A DNA stretch of 64,000 bases from Diplolepis rosae. Its lineage: Eukaryota; Arthropoda; Insecta; Hymenoptera; Diplolepididae. The stretch lies in the NCBI GenBank assembly GCA_030998225.1, contig JAPYXD010000308.1, positions 6,768,001-6,832,000 of the forward strand. Direction: 5' to 3'. The first letter of the stretch is position 1. Each line of letters opens with the position of its first letter. The notes under the pieces are model-generated. The model ran no database searches. It saw only the letters and a program-made list of their open reading frames with translations, and was not told the DNA's origin. The translations under genes were made by a program, and so were the position numbers. This document shows positions 56,019-64,000 of this stretch, in pieces.

Positions 56019-56610
56019 ACATGAGTGGAAAAAAATTATTGTTGTTTACGCTTCAAATGAATGACATGTACTGAAAAAGACATATTCTAATCATGACACT
56101 CGCGCTTCCCGCTATATGTTCTGTATACATTTCTGTAACTTTCTAATAATTTACATAATTGAAAAAAATTGATCTTCCAAATATCTCAAAAACCAAAAAA
56201 ATTCGTCGACTGTTTTTGAGCAAACAATTTTTTATATCAACTTTTATTTTGTACCTTACATATTTTGGTTAAAAAATGGATTTTTTGATTTTTAATAGTG
56301 TTTTTCTAAAACCAAAACATAAAATATACATTTTGTTTAAAAAAGTCCTACTGAGAATTAGTAGCCCTCATTTAGGCAAATAGTTTTCCATCCCAACGTT
56401 TTTTTCGTATGTCACATATTTTTTTTAAATAAAGGAATTTTTGAATTTTAATCGTATTTTTTAAATATAAAATGAAAAATATACGTTTTATCAGAAACTA
56501 TGTCGGACAAAATTTGTAGATCTTTTTGAAACGAACAATGTTGCAATTTTACGTTTTTTCGTATTTCACATATTATTGTTAAAAAATTGAATTTTTGATT
56601 TTCGATAATA

Positions 56611-57203
56611 TGTTACGTCACAACTATGTAAATACTTACTTTAATCAAAAGTCCCTCGTTTTAAGTTAGGATCGAATAATCCTCGCTTAGGGATGAGGGT
56701 GAGTCAGTGAAAGACACAATGGTTATTGAAATAATGCAAATTAAATTTGCTTAAATAATTAGACTTCATTATAAAGGTTGAATTGATTAAAATTGTTAAT
56801 ACAATAAAATAATATACAGTCCGTACAGGTATGTTCCATAAAGGCGATGATACTTCCTTATTATACAGTCATAAGATATATACAGAGATCTATAACGAGT
56901 CCACGATGACTTTTACGACTTCCGAACTTGGATTTTTAATTTCCCCGGTTGAATTATACGATCTCAAATTAGGAGATTCTTGGAGTTCAGATTAAAGAAA
57001 CCGCAAGGTGCTATTGTCGCGTGCCCGGTGATATTTTCGAACGAAATTTCAACTGACGAACTGGACGAAAATTAACTGCTTGCTCTTGTTGTGGGCCTTT
57101 TTTATATTTTTCTTTACAAATTGACAGTCATAAAAATCATACATTTTTAGTAAAGCTAGCCTGTACGTATTAAATACATTTAAATACGTCGCAGGACGTG
57201 ACA
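56611..57203. repeat. Solo LTR candidate (about 590 bp)
   Basis: Begins TGTTACGTCAC and ends GGACGTGACA, short inverted termini of the TG...CA type. It interrupts the older repeat, whose sequence resumes on the other side. A similar end (acaggacgtgacatatgtta) occurs at about 60431. No target duplication clear enough to cite. Confidence 0.48.
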
Positions 57204-57420
57204 AGTATTTTTTATAATTAAACAGAAAAATATATGTACATGTAATAAACAAATGTAGAGATTCAAAATCTTTATTTAGTAAACAATTTTGTATCATAAC
57301 TTTTTTTTGTATTTCGTATAATTTAACTGAAAAATGGAATTTATTATTCATCTTTTTTTAGTTTTAACATACTGTAACTTTCCTAATTTTAGTTTAATAA
57401 AAAAATTTTATTAGAGTAAT

Positions 57421-58012
57421 TTTTTTTTTCTTTTTTTTGTGAGTAGGAAAAATGACGTAGACGTATTACAGGACTCTCCTAGGACGACGCTAGACACGCC
57501 TGTTAAAACCAAAAACCTCCTCTCTCGAACCAATACACCACCCGCGAAACTGCCTTTCGGCTTTAAACTTCACGAGCGGTTGGCTTTGGCTTATAGTTGC
57601 GTACGACTCTTTCGTCCTCCGTTCACCCGGAAACCCACCTCCACGGCCGCTCGCCGGTTAGGTTTAACTGACGAGCCGCGCCAGCCGGAGGAGGAAAAAG
57701 GTCCCTCCCCTAATCGATGCGGCGGGTCAGTCCACCCGGGACGCGTGACCGCGGAGGTAAGCCCCGATTCGATTTTTACTGGTCCTTCCCATTTTTTTTT
57801 TTTTTTTAAGGGCCAAGCCCAGCCTCTCCATTTTTTCATTTTGCTCTTTCAGGAGCTGGAGGATGTATTTCAATCCTTCGTTTCCCCAAAGAGTCTCACA
57901 CTCTTTATTCCCCTTTTTTATCTTTTTGGAGTCCATAAACATTTTTACCAGCACATCATGCGTACAGGAGCGGGTCGGAATAGTTGGGATCGGATATACC
58001 CTGGGACCACAG
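57421..58012 (-). mobile_element. Poly(A)-tailed retroinsertion (LINE/SINE-like), minus strand
   Basis: On the minus strand the block ends in an A-rich tail (57421-57438 read as T-rich on +). It is flanked by an imperfect duplication, ttattagagtaat (57408-57420) and ttattaggataatt (58013-58026), and it splits the older repeat. It is GC-rich, with an internal A-run at about 57794. The minus strand encodes KIKKGNKECETLWGNEGLKY and ILQLLKEQNEKMERLGLAL, a coiled-coil-like piece that could come from an ORF1 or gag-type protein. The 200-codon plus-strand frame here is antisense and not believed. Family not recognised. Confidence 0.6.
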
Positions 58013-58390
58013 TTATTAGGATAATTAGAAGAAATTTATGAGAACTATCAGAAACCAGTATTGGAATTTTGGATTTTTTCAAAAACACAAAATGCTCTTA
58101 TTTTGGCAATTTTTGGTGGATCTGGCTGGTTAACGAACTTATCCTTACTTTTTCGGCTCATATACAGTATGCCAAATCTCAATTCAATACGATAATTCTA
58201 TTGAGATTTATCGAGTATACGACCTACTACTACTACTACTACAGACAGACAGGCAGAAACTTTTGTAAAACCCCTTTATTCTGACTTGGGAAGTCTCAAA
58301 ACGTAAAGATTCGAAAAAATTCCGAAAGTGATTTTTCACATAAAACCGATACCTTCTCATATGATGAGAATGTCAAAATAATAATTTAAT

Positions 58391-60857
58391 CGAAAGTATT
58401 TGAAACGTATGCGCAAAAGTAACTAGCGTGTTACAAAAGTATGCGAAAAAGTAACTAGTGTTTCAAAAGGAATCTATAATTGATTCACGCATGCGCAGTA
58501 CTTTCTTCTTCATTCTTTACTAAACAAAGTCACTTGGCATACTTTTCAGTACGAAAAAAGTACTTTTTTGCATGTGTTATAAAAATATATATTTTACATC
58601 CGTAAATAAAAATTTTTTTTTTGAATTTTGTATTAAACATTTTTTTGATGCTAAAGAATGTAATCTTGTTTTCAGGCCCGTTTCGGAAGCTTATTTCAGG
58701 ATTTTTTTATTTATAAAAAAATAAAATACAATCATTTCAATTTATTTAGATGTTTTTATTGACATCGTTAACTTTTTTTTAAAAATTTTATAATTAATTT
58801 TACAAAATTAAAATTTTTTTTTTTAAAATAAAGTAGACACCTTTAAAAACAGGTAGGCGGGTAGCGCGGATGATTACGGCACTTGAAGTCATCTGGAAAC
58901 AAAAATTAAATTGATTTTATTGTTCTTAATGCTTTTGGCTCCGTCCCGTACTATATATAAACATTTTTATTAATGAATAACAAAATTTCTGACTTATAAA
59001 AAATCGTGATTTTCTTCGTTGAAAGTCGGTGAAATAAAAAGAAATTATTATTATAATTAAATAATTTTAATACCTGACGGAGCCATTGTTGTATAGAATA
59101 GCATGTGCAAAAATAAAAGCAATCGGTTGGATAGAGTTTTTTTAATAACCCGCGTTGCTTAAAAAATGTTGTTTAGAGAAAAATGCATTTGAAATTTTGA
59201 TTTCAGATTTGTTATAAAAAATGTATAATTACACTAATCAGCTATGCCTGGTGCATAGAGTAAACCTTCCGTTTTTTCATAGGCATCTTTTTCAGCTTAT
59301 CTTTCTGATCTTCGAGATGACCTGGTCATTTTTGAAGCGTCAGACGTTTCTTTGTATAAGGGTAACATAATGGCAATAGAGAGGTAAGGCCGTTCCAGTT
59401 GCCGCACGGTTTACAGAGAGCGTTTCCGGCATGCTCTCGACTATGTGCGATAGCTTCGTTAATATTTCATATTTCGCTCTAGAATTTTTACAGTATTGAA
59501 GTTTGAAATAAAACGTGTTTTCTTAAGTAACAAATTTTATAAGTTCGCTTGAAAAGGTCTAATTGAAATTTTTTTTAAATAGATTTTATAGAGCTCGAAA
59601 TAAGCTTTGAAATTATGTCTTAAAATTCCGATTGATGATCTCTTTTAAAACTGCATTTATCTAAAAAAAATCACGCGAAGGAATTTGTTTTTTTTTCGTT
59701 TTTTAACCCTTTGAGGAAATAATAAAGGTGGTACTTATAATCCACTTTGGAGCTACTGATATTCCAATGTATGTGTATTTTCCATGAGAGAGGAAAGCAG
59801 TGATAACGATAAAAAATATTGATACTGATTGAAGAATTGGACTTAGTAGATTGATTTTAATGGTTGGTGATTTACTTTTTCGAGCAGAGTAACGAAGGCG
59901 ATGGTCTCGGAGTTACTGAAGATTTGTAATAGAACATGTGTTTTTACAGACGCTTATCCGGTGAAATTCCGCCATTTTTCGATCGATACTGCCCCAGACT
60001 TTTTTCTGTCCTCTCTTTTCCTTGGGCCGGCACTTTCGTGTCTTAAGGAAAAAAGGGGAAATTATATTAGAGTTGGTTTTCTTCTGGTTTCCCCGACATT
60101 CCTTTTTTAAGGCTATGAACTTTTAATTTCTCTCCTTTGTTGCGGCAGTCGATATTCTGGTTTGTTTACATAGCACATTCCGAAGGGGTTCCGTCGTTCA
60201 CACATAATTAAGGGTTTACGATGTTTTATATTTAAAACTTTTTCCCTTTATGAATTCACAATTTTCTCTCTCTCTATTACTATTTTTATTTCCGTATATC
60301 CTATTTTTGTTCTTCTAGACATTTAGGGTTTTCTTTTAATTAAAAAATTACAACCTGTTGTTTAAACATAAAATATCGTGAATTCGTTTGATTAATTTTA
60401 TACAGATTATTATTATAAATATCGATGGTCACAGGACGTGACATATGTTACATTATTTTTAGTAATATCATTAATCTGAGTTTATTTTTTAATTTAGCGG
60501 CTTGAAATTCATTAAAAACCATTTTTTCTCACCAGATTCTCAAAATTGTGATTTTCTGAGGTTATGTCATAAACTAATCGTTAAAAGTGGTATTTTGACC
60601 TCAAATTCGGATTCAATGACTCGAAATACATAGGAATACATGTATCTCCTTAAAAGTTCTTGACCTTTTCTTCGTGTTGCTGTGTTATCTCACTTGATCC
60701 TAAACATGTTATTTATATTATGTCAGTTCTTCTCGAAATAGGTCAATTCCAAGCTGGGTATCAAAATTCTTAATTTCTATAAAATGTTCAGCATTCTTAG
60801 ATTTAGATAACAAATCCAGTGAAGTCTTAGGAATACAGCAGAGCAATTATACAACGG
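58391..60857. other. Long AT-rich stretch without recognised genes
   Basis: Mostly T/A-rich, with a tandem-like aaaagtaactagcgtgt / aaaagtaactagtgttt pair near 58421-58465 and the LTR-end-like block at about 60431. No gene supported. Confidence 0.5.
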
Positions 60858-61092
60858 TAATGATTAGAGAGCGAATGAGAGTAGTCTGAACTTGGCGATG
60901 GAGTTTTTCTGGGTCTGCCCCCTTGCGGAGAACCTCTGTGGCAAAGCCAGCTGGCCTACGCATATACACCAGCCGATCGCAATATCTTGCACCCCCCACT
61001 TTTCTGAGCCCACGGTTCTCTGCAACGCAAGAGCCAGAGTAGCACTCCGTTACCATGTTCGGATTACTCTCATCCGCTATCTAGTAATGATA
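60858..61092. mobile_element. Small MITE (0.24 kb) with GC-rich interior
   Basis: Left end taatgattagagagcgaatg and, inverted, right end tcattactagatagcggatg match with several differences, followed by agagtagtctgaac / agagtaatccgaac. The interior is GC-rich. Mirrored frames of about 68 codons on both strands are artefacts. Confidence 0.55.
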
Positions 61093-61379
61093 AATTAATT
61101 TAGATTTACATGCACATATATTTGCCATCAAAGAAGTCAAAACTACTTATATTAATGACATCTTTCTTCCAGACCAAAGAAGGTTCCCTTCTGTAAATCA
61201 TGCACAGTTTGTACAAACAAACTATGTGACCATCATACAAGTATTATATATTTCTTAAAATATATTGTGAACAAAATCAAATTAAAAAGTAGTCGGAACA
61301 TATATTAGCTTGTTATAATGTCATCAAATTATCAAAGTATTAGTTTTATGCTGATTTCTGACATTAGTTTCAACTGGGA

Positions 61380-61690
61380 AATCAACATTAAGATAATTCG
61401 AGATTCCTCCGTTAAATTTTGACGCAAAAGACTACACTGAACTCATCGACTTGAAGAAGTGCAAAATTTCGGAACCGCCTCTAACGAAATCGATTACAAT
61501 TGAAAATTTCACCGAATCACAACAAAGGGCGTAACCCATTTCATTACCAAAACCATTTTTCATCTTCCATGCCATACTCAAGCAGTGGAAAGGTGTGTCA
61601 TTCTGGCCGGAAAAAAGTATTTAAATTACTTCTTCACCGTACAGGTATAAATCTAGGTACATTCGAAAACATTTCTTCCTTATTTAGTCA
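61380..61690 (+). pseudogene. Degraded fragment of an amplified insect protein (CHTQAVER-type)
   Basis: In shifting frames it reads FDAKDYTELIDLKKCKISEP, PPLTKSITIENF and PCHTQAVERCVILAG. From memory, a PCHTQAVERCVKL-type segment occurs in a multi-copy protein family of unknown function in aphids and other insects, probably transposon-borne. Too short and broken for more. Low confidence. Confidence 0.35.
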
Positions 61691-62005
61691 CCGAAAATAA
61701 ATTTTGTTGTAAAATTAAAAGCAATATATCACTTTTAGATATCTTTTTGTAATTCAATGTCAATAGTATCGACATTCTTCATATATTATTGTTGTAACAT
61801 ATTTAAAATATATTTTCCTTAACGTATATGAGACATTTCGTGGTCAAATAATCGAGGAAATTTCCGTAACTTTAAGAAAATAGCGAAAAAGTCGGCTTTT
61901 CTCGATTTTTGAAATTTGAAAGTCAATTGGGGAGAGTAAAAAATATTTTAATGGAATTATCGCTATGCTGGTATAAATGGACTTGCTGTGAACTATTTTT
62001 ATTGT

Positions 62006-62085
62006 TTAGGCGAAAAAGTTTGAAGATGTAGATTTGCAAGCATTATTGGATGAAGACTCAACTCAAACATTGAAACCGATTACTG
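62006..62085 (+). pseudogene. Tiny mariner fragment
   Basis: The frame reads AKKFEDVDLQALLDEDSTQT, closely similar to AKKFEEEEMQALLDEDPTQS in the mariner at 40.3 kb. Similarity is lost on both sides. Confidence 0.6.
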
Positions 62086-63370
62086 CACGGGGAAAAATAT
62101 TTGAAGTAATTTTACTCATCTTCCGATCAAAGTTATGACATATCAACAAGTTAGAAGTTATTTACATGGAGAAAAATGGGTTTCAAAGTCTTCGATTTCA
62201 CTGCTATCATTTCGGACCTCATTCCCAAACGAGTCTATCTTTTCAGATCCAGGATGAGAATTCAAAAAATGATTCACATGCAAGCTTTATGATTGGGGGT
62301 CAAGTGACCAGAATAATATCAGTAAGCACTTCTGGAATCTGTCCGGTTGAGTCTAGTAGTCAGTCCTATACCAAAAAACAAGGTGTGCACGGGCGAATAA
62401 AGTATAATTTTCTACGGAATAGGCAGCTACTACTAATAAATTTTAGCAATGTATGAACATTTCGAACAAAGTAACTATCATCAATTGAATTTCAAAAGAT
62501 TCTGTATCAACTGGATCTTTATATTAAAAATGTACACGGAAAAAACAAGTTCTATGAAGTTTATAAAACTAGTTCTAGACAAGATGATACAACGGATAGT
62601 TGAATAAAAATTAATGATATCTGTTATAGGATATAATGATATAATGTATGAAAATTTGGTGTAATATTAGTAATTATATTAATTAGTAATATAGTAATAA
62701 TTCTATTAAATCTGAAAGCAATATATAATCTATTGGAGTAGCCTCAAAGCTTTAGAAAAATTTTTATGAAAAGAAATATTCTTCATGTTATTATCATTTA
62801 ATACTTAATTTATGTTTAAGTACACACTAACTCACTATTGCAAACACTTACTACACATTTAATTTCTTGTTCAAACGATATTCGAATTATTCCTAATCGT
62901 TGCGGGTTCGAACCCTTTATACTTAAAACTATTTTCATAAAATGAAAATAGCCGTTATAAGCTGCATGGACAGTTGAGACGCGTGGTGCGGTGGCACGGT
63001 GATAAACCTTCCAAATTCTACGAATCACGGAATTTCAAAGTACATTAGCTCATGCATCGTCTTCTGGAAGTATAGGACTGACTACACTTACAAATTCCAC
63101 AGTGCGTTCTACAATTTATACTATGACGTATTTTTTGACCAGTTCCATTGCATCTACATATGGTAATAAGCTTTCATTTTATAATTCCAGTTGCAATGGC
63201 TAATGCTGAAAATAAATTTCTACTTTTGTAACATACTGTACATCGCTGTACATACGTTACAGTTCCTCTCACCTACACTAAGCAGCGCGCGCAACGGTCC
63301 CCACCACTTACGAACTGCATATATGAAAGGACCCCGGGATTGAAACGGTAGTTCGCCCGGGGTAGCGAGC
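62086..63370. other. AT-rich stretch without recognised features
   Basis: No gene or repeat recognised. GC content rises sharply after about 63270. Confidence 0.5.
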
Positions 63371-63383
63371 CGGATCTCACCAG

Positions 63384-63879
63384 AGCGTCGCCCTGGACGG
63401 ACAACAGGAGATGCCTCTTCTGATGGGTGCTCCCATAGAAGGGTATCTCAACACCGACCGACCATCATACCTGGAGGAGCTTGATTGAGTGCTGACGGAT
63501 GGGCGCTCCCATGGTCAGCTCTCGGTTTGAGTTTAAGTGCCATTTGACTTCGTTCACAACGACCCGACGGATAAAGCCAGTGGTTCTCCACGTCAAATAG
63601 CAATGCATGGGCGCTCCCATGATTAGTACTCGAAGTGGGGAACAACTGGCTCCATCCGTCGTCGTCTGGGAGCCATTTCCTGGTGAAGCCTGAGCAGCAC
63701 CCAGTCAGGGGCACCTAACGCTGGGTGCTCACTCAAACCCAGAGCTGACCATGGGTGCGCCCATTCGTTAGCGCTCGATCCGGCTCCTCCAGGTATGGGG
63801 GTCGGTCGGTGTGGAGATACCCTTCTATGGGAGCACCCATCAGAAGAGGAATCTCCTGTCGTCCGTCCAGGGTGACGCT
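63384..63879. repeat. GC-rich palindromic element with five 14-bp near-palindromes
   Basis: Arms 63384-63538 and 63726-63879 are inverted copies: agcgtcgccctggacgg against ccgtccagggtgacgct, and catggtcagctct against agagctgaccatg. Within them and the spacer, the motif ATGGG-Y/A-GC-N-CCCAT occurs at 63423-63436, 63499-63512, 63607-63620, 63751-63764 and 63827-63840. The four arm copies are placed symmetrically. The caggggcacctaacg block at 63707 links it to the repeat at 25.1-25.4 kb. No coding sequence supported; frames of about 90-110 codons here follow GC content. Confidence 0.8.
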
Positions 63880-64000
63880 CCGGTATGACCCAGTGATCCC
63901 AGAACGTGGGAGCTGGCGGCCCCCACCATAGATGCCTCGAGCTCATTGTGTCTTCCTCATTCAAACATTCTATGGCAGTCGAGGTGGGAACTGTGACGTA

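Larger units (their letters stand above)
56270..58390. repeat. Diverged interspersed repeat, copy 2, interrupted twice
   Basis: Same family as 3640-4420 and in the same orientation. The match is interrupted at about 56611-57203 (solo LTR candidate) and again at 57421-58012 (retroinsertion), after which it resumes with caaaatgctcttattttgg and ggttaacgaactta. Confidence 0.6.

Noticed and set aside
57439..58041. 200-codon plus-strand frame in the GC-rich block
   Set aside because: It runs antisense through a T-tract (the A-rich tail of a minus-strand retroinsertion) and crosses its boundary, with no domain resemblance. The minus strand gives the more protein-like text.
63448..63964. Frames of 88 and 113 codons at the right end
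   Set aside because: Both lie in the GC-rich palindrome and repeat its near-palindromic words. No known domain, and the frames end with the repeat.
1..64000. CRISPR array or bacterial operon structure
   Set aside because: No regularly spaced direct repeats with unique spacers, no Shine-Dalgarno-led gene runs. Intron-split receptor exons and insect transposons show eukaryotic origin.
52623..64000. Further arr exons (rest of LDLa repeats, membrane segment, PPPSP tail)
   Set aside because: I looked for Cys-rich LDLa text, a hydrophobic segment and PPPSP motifs on the plus strand and saw none. They probably lie beyond the window.

Overview
The window is AT-rich animal nuclear DNA, almost certainly from an insect. 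It carries an intron-split, arrow/LRP5-6-like receptor gene and many insect-type transposon relics: mariners, a pogo/Tigger-like element, piggyBac-like and other MITEs, an I/jockey-type LINE, Gypsy, Copia and Penelope-like retroelements. Hymenoptera would fit, but the sequence does not settle the order. I see no bacterial-style genes, CRISPR arrays or rRNA genes.

The only host gene I can support is arrow (arr, LRP5/6), on the + strand. Four consecutive internal exons (22231-22713, 28481-28765, 42762-43306, 51528-52622) join in frame with canonical AG/GT borders. Together they encode the end of beta-propeller 2, EGF2, propeller 3, EGF3, propeller 4, EGF4, LDLa1 and the start of LDLa2. The 5' exons (signal peptide, propeller 1, most of propeller 2) and the 3' exons (rest of the LDLa repeats, membrane segment, cytoplasmic tail) lie outside the window or were not seen. 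Introns of about 5.8, 14.0 and 8.2 kb separate the exons, and the flanks (1-22230 and 52623-64000) are probably intron too.

Layout: 94-3303 is a 5'-truncated LINE with a 13-bp target duplication. 6276-6522 is a piggyBac-like MITE. 7253-9081 is a broken Gypsy pol. 9481-11434 is a long inverted repeat with roughly 750-bp arms. 12405-13793 is a Penelope-like RT relic. 15736-18788 is a 3-kb fold-back element abutting a mariner relic (to 20004). 20190-20630 is an inverted copy of the Penelope-associated sequence. Intron A holds a mariner deletion derivative, GC-rich hairpins, a Gypsy RT scrap, a tRNA-like cassette and a second mariner deletion derivative. Intron B holds a MITE, a pogo-type MITE, a full-length mariner relic, two tRNA-like cassettes, a fold-back with a nested MITE, a Tigger-like relic, a Penelope relic with inverted hammerhead-bearing ends, a nearly whole mariner, and another mariner relic ending 45 bp before an arr exon. 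Intron C holds a Copia relic split by a THAP-type DNA transposon, and a 2.2-kb long-TIR element carrying a SWIM-type zinc-finger protein fragment. The 3' flank holds three more mariner relics, a solo-LTR candidate, a poly(A)-tailed retroinsertion and a GC-rich palindromic element at 63384-63879.

The transposons do not form a pathway. The most notable common feature is the number of long inverted repeats in or near arr introns. If transcribed, they would fold into long double-stranded hairpins. The most interesting sequence-level signals are the hammerhead-like cores in Penelope-type ends, the tRNA-like cassettes, the SWIM-finger transposon, and the symmetric array of near-palindromic 14-mers at the right end.
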